This document shows positions 23,897-35,261 of a stretch of 64,000 nt of DNA, in pieces. The DNA is from Hirundichthys speculiger (lineage: Eukaryota; Chordata; Actinopteri; Beloniformes; Exocoetidae). Position 1 is the stretch's first letter. Every line of letters begins with the position of its first letter. The stretch is taken from positions 248,001-312,000 of the forward strand of contig JAGFBZ010000559.1 of assembly GCA_018398805.1 (NCBI GenBank). Direction: 5' to 3'. The translations under genes were made by a program, and so were the position numbers. The notes below the pieces were generated by a model, which had not been told where the DNA came from, made no database searches, and saw nothing but the letters and a program-made list of their open reading frames with translations.

Positions 23897-25912
23897 CTTT
23901 ATTAAGGATACAAATCATATACGGTCCATAGAAAACAAGAGCAGTAAATAAATAAATAGATCATCAGTAAAAGCAAAAAAGGAACAAATTCAAATAAGAT
24001 AAAATTACATACAAAGATTAAAATAAAATAAAATATACCAATGCTTATACCTTTACATACAAGCAAGATTTCCAGTGGCTCCACATTCTAGAGCTAAACC
24101 TGACTGCGCTCAGCTCAGAATTAACAAGCGTCCCAATGATAAGATTAACAGATCTTAGCATTCTACACATACATTGATAAATCAGGTTTCTTATCACGGC
24201 AGAGCAGGAAGGAACACCAACACTGGCAAACATCATACTAGCACTACATCTTCTTGGAGCTTTCAAAAGTAACCTCATGCTGTCATTGTAAGCCACGGTC
24301 AGTCTGTGGAAGCTGGCTTTTTTGTAATGACACCACAAATGGGCAGTATACAGAGGAGTACAGTAGGATGTAAAAAGAGAAGTCTTTACACCATTGAACA
24401 CATGCTAAATTTGCGAGCTAGCATATTTGCTTGTGCATACAACTTACAACACTGTCTGTATATGTCCTTGTCATCTGTGAGGTCACTAGTTATGTAATGG
24501 CCCAGGTATTTAATCTCATCACACACCTTGAGAGCAGTATCAGCCAAGAAGAATTCAGGAAAGATTAGTTTTCTGTCCTCCTTACTCCTAAATATCATTA
24601 TGTTACTCTTCTTTGCATTATATTTTATATCAAACTCCATCCCATATTGTGAACAGGCTCGCAATAAATGCTGAAGGCCAGCACTGCAGGGGGAGAAAAT
24701 GACCAAATCATCAGCATACTGAGGTGGTTAATAAGGGATCTGCCAACCACACATCCTGTGTCACATGCATTTAACTCCAATGACAAGTCATCCATATAGA
24801 CATTAATATAAGGGAGACAGAATACCACCCTGTCTGACACCATTATTCACATTAAAAGGGGAAGACATAGAATGCCCCCATTTAACTCGCATTGTCTGAT
24901 GCGCATACCAAAAGACCAAGAGTCTCACTAGGAAGCGAGGAACCCCTCTTTGTAGCAATTTCTTAAATAATTTTTCATGATTTTACAACGATCAAAGGCC
25001 TTCGAGGCATCAATGATACATGTAAACATTGTTGATTTTTGCCTATTTATTTATCTAAAATTTTCCTTTAATGCAAGATGCACATATCAGTGCCATGTTT
25101 CCCGTTTAAAGCCAAACTGATTAAGTGACGGTGATGTAAGATTCTAGTCTGGTGAGAAGGACCCTCTCTAGTACTTTGGACAAAATATTTGCAAGAGCAA
25201 TTGCCCTGTAATTCTCTGAGCTGTTTAATTTACCAGTTTTATCTTTAATTATAGGTACTAATAAGACAGATAGGAGAGCATCTGGTAAGATACCATGGAC
25301 TAAAAAGCCAGTAAAGCAAAGCGCAAGCAAAGGATTAAGTTTCCTACTTGCTAGTTTTAAATGTTCAGTAGTTAAATTATCTATGCCACATGCCTTGTTT
25401 CCCTTTAGCTTAAGGACTGCCTCATGTATTTCTTGTGATGTAACAGCCACATCTGGATTCCAATCAATATTCTCCACACTAAGCCTATTACTTTTGACAC
25501 AATTAAATAAATCATAGTAATAATTTTGCCACAAGTGACAAATTTTATCTTCACCACTTACCCCATCAATATTCGATGGTAAATAGGTTTTGCAGTTATT
25601 GAGACCTCTGACTTCCTTCCAGAAATCATTGTACTTATTATTTTGCAGTTTTCTTGCTAAAGAGTCAGACCTCAATGTGTTCTCATTCTTCTTGATAAAT
25701 CTAAGGGCATATTTAAAATTTGCATTTGCCCATTTCTTGTACTCAAAAAGAGGACCATGTCTCTCTCTACCAGACTCTACCCATACTTTAAATGCCCTCC
25801 TAGCTTCAGCGTGTGCCTCTTCCACATAGTCATTCCAGCCTGGCTTAATGTTACATGTTTTTTTCTTCTGTCTACAAAAAGACCTACTGGATAAAGAGAG
25901 GACCTTCACAAA
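23861..25912 (-). mobile_element. 5'-truncated LINE in intron 4 of NLR A
   Basis: Absent from copy B, where gactgaaaccatgg is uninterrupted (about 59513-59526). On the minus strand it ends in a (ttga)n tail, seen as (tcaa)n at 23861-23893. Minus-strand frames: 25909-25121 (262 codons, RT N-terminal half: YRAIALANILSKVLERVLL), a broken catalytic region near 24720 where the YADD lies at a frameshift, 24706-24386 (106 codons) and 24401-24045 (118 codons, C-terminal region). Several frameshifts make it inactive. The clade is not certain (L2/jockey-like group). Confidence 0.85.
25121..25909 (-). pseudogene. LINE reverse transcriptase, N-terminal half
   Basis: 262 codons, with a linker rich in charged residues followed by RT blocks: KLKGNKACGIDNLTTEHLK (block 1, K-G-x-A-x-G-x-D) and VPIIKDKTGKLNSSENYRAI (block 2, NYR). 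No endonuclease domain is present (5' truncation). The following RT blocks are interrupted by stops. Confidence 0.8.
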
Positions 25913-26592
25913 ACCATGGAGACAAACATCAGATCATGTTGGACAGACTGACAGTCCACTGGTCTACAAAGAGCAGCTGGAGATGAGCATCAGCAGAACA
26001 GATGTAGAAGCAGCTGTTGTTCATGTACAGACCAGAAATATGGAGTCCAGGTGTGGTTGATGCTGCTGGACAGACTGACCACTGGGGGGCTCTGAGCTCT
26101 GCTGGTCCACTCTGTGGAGGAATCATGGACAATTAGCTCACATCTATCCAGAAAAAGGAAAACACAAGGTCTATGAAGTTCTGTTGTGTGTGAGCTGTCA
26201 ATCAGATGACTCTCTGTCATTGGAAAGGTTTACTGGTCCTACTGGTCCCACTGAGAATGTCCATGTAACCTCAATGGAAGCTCTGATCATTCAGATATCC
26301 ACAAGATCCAAATCTGGACCAAACAAACATCCAACAAGATCATGAAAACAGACAAGTGATACAGCCATAAACTCTGAGCAGCACCAGTCCTTTGGAAGGT
26401 CAGATGGAGCTCTATGAGGAGGTAACTTGGATCAGAACATGATGGAGGACCACCTGAGTCCTGGAGTAAATGGATGTACCCCAGAAGAGGAAACGATTCC
26501 ACACATGACTGCTGATGAACCCCAAGAAGGAAGAAAATACTTGAGCTCAAAGTCACAGGCTGTAAAACAGTTTAAGGAGGGATCATGTTGAT

Positions 26593-26813
26593 CAGGGGTC
26601 TCCAATCTCAGTCCTGGAGGGCCGGTGTCCTACAGGTTTTAGATGTTTCTCTCCTTCTTCACACTGTGATACAAGTGACTGTGTCATTAACAGACATGTG
26701 TTGACCTTGATGATAAGATGATGACAGCCATTAATTAGGATCAGGTGGGTTAAAGCAGGGAAACATGTAAAACCTGAAGGACATTGCCCTTGAGGACTGA
26801 GACTGGAGACCCC
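26593..26813. mobile_element. hAT-type MITE in NLR A intron 3
   Basis: Imperfect terminal inverted repeats: caggggtctccaatctcag at the left and ctgagactggagacccc at the right, with the subterminal tcctggagggcc mirrored by gcccttgagga. No coding capacity. Copy B carries the same MITE at 60224-60443 with a damaged left end, so it predates the duplication. Confidence 0.75.
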
Positions 26814-27589
26814 AGATGTCAAAATCAAAATAGTCTCAGTGCAAGAAGTTAGAGCAGTGATCCCCAAACCTTCATGAAGACAAACTTCTCAGCAGGACAT
26901 TGTTGTATTAAACTGCATTTTGGGGTCTTATTGTATAATGCTGATTCATGAGTCCGTGACTTTTCCTCTAGATTCTGGCCTGTTGAGGGCCATCACTTCT
27001 GATTATCACTCTGGCTCCATCAAGTTACTGAGTTTTGACACGTAGGCGTCGAAAGAACTTATCTCAAGGTCCTCCTGTGTTCATGTGATGGTTTTAAAGA
27101 CAGCTGTTTCTTACTGACAAATTGTCATTTCTGATCATCTGCCTTCTGTGATGTGAGTGAATGACCTCTCTAAACCTGTATACAACTTGGAGAATAAATC
27201 CACTTTGCACCTCTGTCATAGTCAGTGTATCGTTTAACTGCTCATTGATTGTCTCACTAGAACACACTATGTGTATATACTTATAAATAAGATATACAAA
27301 ATTATTACTTTACAGACATCAAACCAGAGTTTACATGGCTTTAAGACTTATTTGTCCTCTGTCCAACACCGACCACCTGAGAAGTTCCTTCCTTTACTGT
27401 GTTTGAGCCAAACAACAAAGGTGACCCCTGCTGGACCAACAGGTGTACTACAGACAGATCTGATCTTCACATTTGATTGCATCCATCAAACTTCCTGAGT
27501 GTGAACAAAAACCCAGCAGAGAATATTTAGTGTGGAAAGCTGAAGCTCCTAGATGGTTCTGAGAGTTATCAGCTGCTTAGATTCCTACT

Positions 27590-28080
27590 GTCACTCAGCT
27601 GCAGGAGCCTTTGTGTCATTGTTGACTCTAATCTGAATGAGATGACTAACTCCCTCAGAGTCCTGTGGAGGGAGGTTGGCCTTCACCTGACTGAGGAGGC
27701 TTCAGTGAAAACACACCAATGAACTCATGTGTTGATCACATTTGACCAACAGTCACAGTCATCCTTTGTATGTTGGTCTGGATCAGTGGTAACTTCTGTG
27801 TTCATAGTAATGCAGCAGCTCAGCTTCTGACAGAACAAAATGACCTGATCACGTTTCACCTGTGCTGGCCTCTTTCCACTGGCTTCTGTCCATTTCAGGA
27901 TCCTCTTCTAAATGTCATTACTGGTCTTTAAATGTCTCAAAGGCATTGCGCCGCCTTGTTTTCTTTCTATTAACTTTGAGGTCTCCAGACCAGCTGCTCC
28001 TGGATGTTCCCAGATCCAGACTGAAGATCAGAGGTGACAGAACATTTTTGGAGACAGCTCCCAGACTGTGAAGCAGTTGA
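27590..28080 (+). mobile_element. L2-like LINE C-terminal relic in NLR A intron 3
   Basis: Plus-strand translation gives broken RT C-terminal pieces ([44 protein letters not shown] in part). It is shared with copy B (61230-61720), so it is older than the duplication. Confidence 0.7.
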
Positions 28081-28892
28081 TCTTTTAATGTTGAAGCTTC
28101 ATTTGAAAGTTCTCTTGGAAACACTTTTAGAATTTACTTTTGTTCCTGATTTTATTCATTTGGATTAATTTTACTTTTTTATTGCATTTTATTTATTTTT
28201 CTCAGTTTGTGTCTGTGAAACAGCAGTGATGTCACATTAAACATCCTAAAATATAACATTTCAATCTCAGTGATGTTTTCCAGTTAGAACATTTACATCT
28301 GACTCACCTCTCTGCAGCAGAACCATGGTCTCCTTTAAAAAAAATAGGTTTATCCATTGACCTGTCACTCTTCAAGGAGAGACAGCTGAGTCCAGGTCCA
28401 AGAGAAAGAAAGATGTAAATGACACATTCATGTGAAACAGAGCTTTACTCAAATTAAACAAATTAAAAGAGAATAATATTGAACTCTGATTCAGTCAAAA
28501 TTTACAGCTAAAACATTCAGACACAGCTCACCTCTCTGCAGCAGAACCATGGTCTCCTTTAAAAAAAATAGGTTTATCCATTGACCTGTCACTCTTCAAG
28601 GAGACACAGCTGAGTCCAGGTCCAGGTCCAGGTCCAGGTCCAGGTTGTTTCCTGTAATAAAGGTGGTTGGTGATGTGAGTGCAGAGCTCTGACATCCAGA
28701 AGAGTCATGGACAGGTGGAGATGATCATCTCACCTCTCAGCTTTGCTTGGTCTCTCATGTTCTCCTCTCAGAGTGGTTTTAGAGGGAGGACTTCTCTCCT
28801 CTCTGTCCTCACGCTGATCCATGCTGCTGGATTCACATCAGCTCACACACACCTTCTACCTCCACCTGCAGAGGAAACAAACATCATCAGAA

Positions 28893-30325
28893 CTTGTTTA
28901 GAGGCTCAATCTGCTATAAAAAGCACCAACCTTTCACTTACCACCTCTTTCAGAGATGGCATCCCCTTTTAGAGAAATCCCGTTGACCTGAGCGCCAGGA
29001 TTGTTGTGAGGATCTCTATGGAGGGAGAGTATTCAGAGACCGGACTGATCCGCTGGCTTCCCATGACCATATTCTCTATGAACGCTAGAGATTTCCAGCT
29101 GAGGGAATACGTACATTTGTAATCTGCTAGAGCCAGATTGGCAGCGCCCAACGCAGCCGTGCCTCACAGTAGCGCAAACGTGTGTGTTTCTTTGCGTTTC
29201 TTTGCCGCGGGAACTACATGCATTCAGTTGGTGATGCAGAAAATCTGAGCAGAATACTGGAATAAGGTTGTACTTGCTCTTACTGAACTGCTGAATATGT
29301 TTGTAGAATTTCCTGGCCATCTGCCCACGCTTCAAATAAAAGAAGCGTTTTACAAAATCGCAGTAACAACAATATTAATAGTCCTATATTATATCAGTGT
29401 GACGTGGAATTTCATGTGAAATGTTTTAATAATTCATTCATAGGAATTCCCCGGGTGATAGGGGCAATCGATTGCACCACGTCGCATCACTGGAGCTTTG
29501 GGGAACATGAGGTGATTTCTGAATAGAGTCGTTTCATAGCTCAATTTCAGGTAAACCATTTGGTACTCATTGTTGTAAGGTGATTGATGGCACTAGTATG
29601 CAGGACAACCACCAACATGACTTCAATAATAACATAAGTAGAATTTATATTACCTTTCTCAATGTTTACAAAAACTGAAAATTAGAAGCTTATTAAAGAA
29701 TATAGCAAGCGTTTGTATTGGATATTAGATTGACAGATGTACCTATTAAATGGCCGGTGAGGGTATATTGGTATCAAGGTAATATAAATCTTAAATCACT
29801 TTCACATAGATTTAGCAAAAACTAAAGTGTTTTCATTTATCATTCATAATGGACAGTCACCTACTAATGTTTAAATCTGCTGCTTAAGTTAAAGTTTAAA
29901 CGCTCTAAAGAGGAGGGAGATTAATTCATGTGCATTAAGTGGTGAATAATATAATTTACGAATTTACACGATCTGTAATTTTTTTTGCCAGCACTCCTCT
30001 CTGGCTTTATTCGCACCTACAGTGTTCTTTTGGCCGTAAAGATTCTTTGAATCCTCATAGCCTGCATTATTAAAACCGCTCTCCTGACTGAAATATACGG
30101 ACCGCCATCTATCATTTTATCCAATAGGCGTCAAATAGGCGTCAAACGCCCCCTTTATGTGAACACGCACAGAGCAGAAAGCAGAAAGCCGCGATTAACA
30201 AAGATAGTTGATAACCACCGTCGTGGTACCATTATCTTCTGATGCGGTTTCAGGTTTTTAAGCCAGCTCACCCAAAAAAGCCTGGCTGTGTCGAACTTGC
30301 TCCGTAGTACATCCCCCTGACCTCT
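28893..30325 (+). mobile_element. PIF/Harbinger transposon relic upstream of NLR A
   Basis: Homologous to the complete element at 49999-51301. It keeps the right terminal repeat (tccgtagtacatcccc near 30300-30322) but lacks the first about 160 bp, so the left terminal repeat is missing. It begins about 70 bp upstream of the NLR A start codon, in divergent orientation. It retains a transposase segment absent from the 49999 copy: at about 29450-29480, IPRVIGAIDCT, which contains the first catalytic Asp region of HARBI1-like DDE transposases. The frame is broken by many indels. Confidence 0.8.
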
Positions 30326-30387
30326 ACACAACTGTGTTGCCTGTTTCTGTTTCTCTTCTTTTTTTTAGCGATAACAGTGATCCTGAT

Positions 30388-31149
30388 CAGTGGTTCTCAA
30401 CTGGTTTGGCTTCAGGACCCACCATCACCCTTAATGACAAGCCGTGACCCAAATCAAGGAAAATTTGCAATATTTCAAACTTATTGAATGAAAAGATTGT
30501 GCAGTTTGAAACAGAGATAGTAAAATAGAATATCACAGAATGCCAACAGAAAAAAAAAAAGTTTATTGGTGAACCAAAATGGCAAAAACCAAAATGACTT
30601 CAAGTGGCAAATATTCCCTTTGATACTCAATTAGCTGCATTTTACTTAAATCCAAAACACTTCAGCCTTTTTTAACAGACTAGAAATGCACAAACATGAA
30701 CTAAAAAAGTGCAACCACTGAGCAGTAGTTTCAAAAATAACTTAAATATGTAGCGTTTGCTGAGTACTCACTTCCTGATATAAACAATTTCCTATAAAAC
30801 TATCTAGTCACTTATTAAGCATTAATCATAAAGCTGACATAACATCAGAACATTTCAGTAACACCATTTTTAAGACTCAATAGTGCTTTTATGCACAAAC
30901 ATGAAATAAAACAGTGCAACCACTGAGCAGTAGTTTCAAAAAGACTTCAAAATATATAGTTTTAGCTGAATAACCACTCACTGACCTTTGTAATCCATAT
31001 CTCATATACTCTTCTTATATCTGTGTTTCATCATGCTCAACATATGTAAACAAACGTTGCAGGTCTTTTTCTATGGTGTAAACTGGCAGGGGTGATCTCC
31101 CATTACAGGGCATTATCGCCATCTACTGTTAAGGAGTATGAATGACACG

Positions 31150-31190
<41 letters not shown>

Positions 31191-31280
31191 CATTTCCTTC
31201 CCCAGGCAAAGCCCCACGGCCCACTGAAAACGGGTCTGCAACCCACTTTTGGGTCACGACCCACCACTTGAAAACCACTG
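30388..31280. mobile_element. hAT (Charlie-type) MITE
   Basis: Terminal inverted repeats: cagtggttctcaactgg at the left; cttgaaaaccactg at the right. The body is AT-rich and non-coding. A 38-nt poly-T run lies at 31151-31188. A second, inverted copy is split by a LINE at 33541-36651. No clear 8-bp target duplication remains. Confidence 0.8.
31151..31188. repeat. poly-T tract
   Basis: 38 consecutive T. Confidence 0.95.
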
Positions 31281-31730
31281 ACCTGGTGTATTGACAAATT
31301 AAAAAAAACATAAGCATCTATTCTGGTCATTGTAAGGGTGCGTGTCGTGTGTGAAGGACAGAGTCGGGCTGTGAACACTTAGACTGCAATGCTTGGTGAG
31401 CTAAACCAGAAACTAAACAGAATCACAGGCTAGCTGTGGTTCTCAAACTCACCAGCAGGATGGATAAGAACCTGGAGAAGTTGGAAGCTCGGCTCAGTGA
31501 GAACTGACCACCATTCAGCTATTTGGAATTTTGCCCAATAAGATCAAACTCAGATGATAAATTATCTGAGTTGGCCTGACTCAAAACATTTGCTGTTATC
31601 TGGATTGGCTCCTCCCCTGTGCTGGCCTCGGAAGGGTGGTTATCTCAACTTCTCCTGAATGTTTTACCAGCTGACGCTCTGCCCTTGACTCTTGACTTGA
31701 CTTGATGATGTCATGTGGGAGGTAATGTTT
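31281..31730. other. no gene recognised
   Basis: Unassigned sequence between a hAT MITE and a tandem duplication. Confidence 0.4.
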
Positions 31731-31954
31731 ACAATACAAAAGGGGAACTTGTGATAGAAGTTAAATATTAGCCTTTATTACTTTGTTATTATCAAACCAT
31801 TTTAGAGTGTTAACTCTTAGCTTTTGCTACCAGGCGTGTATTACAATACAAAAGGGGAAATTGTGATAGAAGTTAAATATTAGCCTTTATTACTTTGTTA
31901 TTGTCAAACCAGTTTAGAGTGTTAACTCTTAGTTTTTGCTACCAGGCGTGTATT
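31731..31954. repeat. 112-bp tandem duplication
   Basis: Two adjacent copies (31731-31842 and 31843-31954) starting acaatacaaaagggg and ending ccaggcgtgtatt, differing at only a few positions. The TG-start unit (tgtgatagaagttaaat) resembles an LTR edge, but I could not confirm that. Confidence 0.9.
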
Positions 31955-32232
31955 ATGTCTAACACCTTGAGTTCCCACATGTCTTACACAGCTGCAAGAT
32001 GTGGTTTCTGGTTTCTTCATACATTCTGTCTTGTGTATTCTGGTGTCTCCTGTTAAAACAGTTGTACTACTGATGATATTGGTCGTTCTTCATTGATCTG
32101 CTCAGATGTAGGTGTGACCCCTTTGAATGCAATGGATATTAAAATTCTCTGAAATCTAGTAAATTTCTAAGTCTTGATATTTACGTTTATCCTCAGTCAC
32201 CAGGTGGTTAAAAATAAAGGGTTATATATTAT

Positions 32233-32690
32233 TTGTTAAGGTCATCTGTTAAGGTCAGGGACCCACACAGAGAGGCTAACCCAAGGCTGGACTGTCCTCA
32301 TCAGGAAAGCTCCCAGAAGGGAACCATACCATCCTACTACTGGCCTTTAACCTGCCTCAGCACCACACAGAAGCTCCTATCAGGCATCATAGCGACTAAG
32401 GTGAGCAGGAACATGGATCAATACATGAGCAAGCCACAGACGGGGATTGGCAGGAACACCGGAGGGTCCAAACATCAGCTACTGGTCGACAGGGCAGTCG
32501 CCTGAGACTGCAAGTCCAGAAGCACCAACCTGAGCACTGACTCAATACCACATACATGGATACTGGAGAACTTGAAGCTCTATAAGATCACCAGGACACT
32601 GACTGCCTTCATCCAGAACTCAGTGAGGCTGTGGAAGACAACTCTGGAGGTCAACTCAAAGCCAACAGCACAGCTGAGTGTAACAGTTGT
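32233..32690 (+). pseudogene. Rex6/R4-like LINE reverse transcriptase fragment
   Basis: Open 90-codon piece containing KGTIPSYYWPLTCLSTTQKL, LLSGIIATKVSRNMDQYM and KHQLLVDRAVA, the RT segment typical of R4/Dong/Rex6-type (restriction-like-endonuclease) LINEs. The frame breaks after 32505, but related phrases (SLTAFIQNS.RLWKTTLE in other frames) continue to about 32690. Only a small part of the RT is left. Confidence 0.7.
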
Positions 32691-32879
32691 GTTGTAAATA
32701 ATTTACTTTTCTTGGTCCCACTAGTGACGACACAACCCAATTACAGCCAATTAAATACAGGCGTCAGTTCCAGAGAACAACCATTATACCATTATACCAT
32801 TAAACCATTATATTTTAGGTTTTAGGTTTTTTTTGTGAATCCCACAACATGTGCCTCTGATCAAGGACATGTTGTGTGA

Positions 32880-33212
32880 GTCACCTCTTTTTTATCCTCC
32901 CCCCCCCCATCCTCTATGTGATCATATTTTCTTCTGCTAAAAGTGCCCTGGCTGGAGGGTGGCGTACTTGGGTATATCTATGGGCACTTGTGGGTGCCTG
33001 TGGTGTGCTTGAGTATACTGCTCCCTGACAAGGGTAGAAGCGCTGTTTATGGCTGCTGCCCCAAGCACCGTTGACTCCTGTCCATTTGTTGTTGTTGTTT
33101 CTGTATGTTTCTCTTGGACGGTGTACTGGGAAGACAAATTTCACTGTGTTGGGACGCTGGCGCAGTGACGATAATAAATAAATCTGATTCTGATTCTGAT
33201 TCTGATTCTGAT
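32880..33212 (+). mobile_element. LINE/SINE 3' end with (TGATTC)n tail
   Basis: The 3' segment gacaaatttcactgtg ... gacgataataaataaa is followed by five copies of ctgatt/tctgat at 33184-33212. Such tails mark the 3' ends of fish non-LTR elements. No coding part is visible. Confidence 0.5.
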
Positions 33213-33213
33213 C

Positions 33214-33328
33214 TAAAAGTAGGTTTTGGAGGACGGCCTTCTGCTACCAGGCACCTTTTTATGGAACCAGCTACCAGTTTGGGTTCATGAGGCTGACAAC
33301 CACCTCTATCTTTAAAATTAAATTGAAA
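33214..33328 (+). pseudogene. L2/Rex1-like LINE C-terminal fragment
   Basis: Near-copy of part of 4325-4440 (RT C-terminal region around the LWNQLP-type motif). It is cut by the assembly gap. Confidence 0.75.
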
Positions 33329-33457
33329 NNNNNNNNNNNNNNNNNNNNNNNNNNNNNNNNNNNNNNNNNNNNNNNNNNNNNNNNNNNNNNNNNNNNNNNN
33401 NNNNNNNNNNNNNNNNNNNNNNNNNNNNNNNNNNNNNNNNNNNNNNNNNNNNNNNNN
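33329..33457. other. assembly gap (129 N)
   Basis: Run of N. The sequence is unknown. Confidence 1.
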
Positions 33458-33537
33458 ACCAGAGATGCTGCTTTTAATCTCAATGTACCTATGTACAGTG
33501 ACAATAAAGGATTCTATTCTATTCTGTTCTATTCTTA
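33458..33537 (+). mobile_element. LINE 3' tail with (ATTCT)n
   Basis: The segment tacagtgacaataaagg is followed by attctattctattct, a typical LINE 3' terminus. The body lies in or before the gap. Confidence 0.55.
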
Positions 33538-33662
33538 TATATTCAGGAAGTGGGTACTCAGCAAATGCTACATATTTTGGTTATTTTTGAAACCACTGCT
33601 CAGTGGTTGCACTTTTTTATTTCATGTTTGTGCATGTTCCGTACCGTACCGTCTTCTTCCGC

Positions 33663-35261
33663 TTATCCGAGGTCGGGTCGCGGGGGCATCAGCCGGAGTA
33701 AGGAAGCCCAGACCCCCCTCTCCCCGGCCACTTCTTCCAGCTCCTCTGGGGGGATCCCGAGGTGTTCCCAGGCCAGCCGAGAGACATAGTCCCTCCAGCG
33801 TGTCCTGGGTCTTCCCCGGGGTCTCCTCCCAGTGGGACGTGCCCGGAACACCTCACCAGGGAGGCGTCCAGGAGGCATCCTAACCAGATGCCCGAGCCAC
33901 CTCATCTGGCTCCTCTCGATGCGGAGGAGCAGCGGTTCTACTCTGAGCCCCTCCCGGATGACCGAGCTTCTCACCCTATCTCTAAGGGAGAGCCCGGCCA
34001 CCCTGCGAAGGAAGCTCATTTCAGCCGCTTGTATCCGCGATCTTGTTCTTTCGGTCACTACCCAAAGCTCATGACCATAGGTGAGGGTGGGAACGTAGAT
34101 CGACCAGTAAATAGAGAGCTTCGCCTTCCGACTCAGCTCTCTCTTCACCACAACAGACCGGCGCAGCACCCGCATCACTGCAGATGCCGCACCGATCCGT
34201 CTGTCGATCTCCCGCTCCATCCTTCCCTCACTCGTGAACAAGATCCCGAGATACTTAAACTCCTCCACTTGGGGAAGGACCTCATCCCCAACCCGGAGAG
34301 GGCACTCCACCCTTTTCCGGCTGAGGACCATGGTCTCGGATTTGGAGGCACTGATTCTCATCCCAGCCGCTTCACAACCGGCTGCGAATCGCTCCAGCTA
34401 GAGTTGTAGATCACGGCTCGATGAAGCCAACAGAACCACATCATCCACAAATAGCAGAGACCCAATCCTGAGGCCACCGAACCGGATCCCCTCAATACCT
34501 TGACTGCGCCTAGAAATTCTGTCCATAAAAGTAATGAACAGAATCGGTGACAAAGGGCAGCCTTGGCGGACTGCCACTGGAAACAATCCGACTGCGGCAA
34601 CCAAACTCTGGCACCGGTCGTACAGGGACCGGACAGCCCATACAAGGGAGTCCGGCACCCCATACTCCCGAAGCACCCCCCACAGGAATCCCCGGGGGAC
34701 ACGGTCGAACGCCTTCTCCAAGTCCACAAAACACATGTAGACTGGTTGGGCGAACTCCCATGCCCCCTCCAAGACCCTGAAGAGGGTGTAGAGCTGGTCC
34801 ACCATTCCACGGCCGGGACGAAAACCACACTGCTCCTCCTCAATCCGAGATTCAACTATCCGACGGACCCTCCTCTCCAGGACCCCTGAATAGACCTTCC
34901 CAGGGAGGCTGAGGAGTGTGATCCCCCTGTAGTTGGAACACACCCTCCGGTCCCCCTTTTTAAAGAGGGGGACCACCACCCCAGTCTGCCAATCCAGCGG
35001 TACTGTCCCCGACGTCCACGCGATGCTGCAGAGGCGTGTCAACCAAGACAGCCCCTCAGCATCCAGAGCCTTGAGGAACTCTGGGCGGATCTCATCCACA
35101 CCCAGGGCCCTGCCACCGAGGAGCTTTTTAACCACCTCGGCAACCTCAGCCCCAGAGATAGGAGAGTCCACCCCTGAGTCCCCAGACTCTGCTTCCTCAT
35201 TGGAAGGACGTGTCGGCGGGATTGAGGAGGTCTTCGAAGTATTCCCTCCACCGATCCACAA
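33663..35261 (-). pseudogene. LINE reverse transcriptase and C-terminal domain
   Basis: Two pieces in the same frame, 35261-34398 (287 codons) and 34361-33663 (232 codons), separated by a TAG at 34398-34400. RT blocks: LLGGRALGVDEIRPEFLK, FKKGDRRVCSNYRGITLL, QCGFRPGRGMVDQL, FVDLEKAFDRVPR, RQGCPLSPILF and the catalytic FVDD (in LLFVDDVVLL). After the stop comes the KSETMVLSRK thumb and a C-terminal region with RWLGHLVRM. One frameshift and one stop are enough to make it inactive. It is otherwise well preserved and so fairly young. Confidence 0.9.

Larger units (their letters stand above)
17193..28822 (-). pseudogene. NLR gene copy A (FISNA-NACHT-LRR-B30.2), frameshifted
   Basis: Same ten-exon structure as copy B. 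Exons, 5' to 3' on the minus strand: 28822-28734, 28651-28532, 28385-28308, 26111-26033, 23821-23602, 23199-21356, 20456-20283, 19934-19761, 17863-17817, 17718-17193. Two lesions: five T instead of four at 22159-22163, which shifts the frame just after the NACHT domain and stops at 22148; and two extra nucleotides near 17634-17640 at the start of the PRY-SPRY domain. Splice sites remain conserved. If the lesions are real, at most a protein with FISNA and NACHT but no LRR or B30.2 could be made. A homopolymer sequencing error cannot be excluded for the first lesion, but the second is independent. Confidence 0.85.
15569..29243 (-). repeat. segmental duplication, copy A (contains NLR pseudogene)
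   Basis: Near-identical, in the same orientation, to 51590-62886. The match starts at aaacaccccctgacc in both copies and ends inside a Harbinger relic. Copy A is about 2.4 kb longer because of two later insertions: a LINE (23861-25912) and a MITE (18837-19252). The unit comprises an L1-like relic, the whole NLR gene and part of a Harbinger element. Confidence 0.95.
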
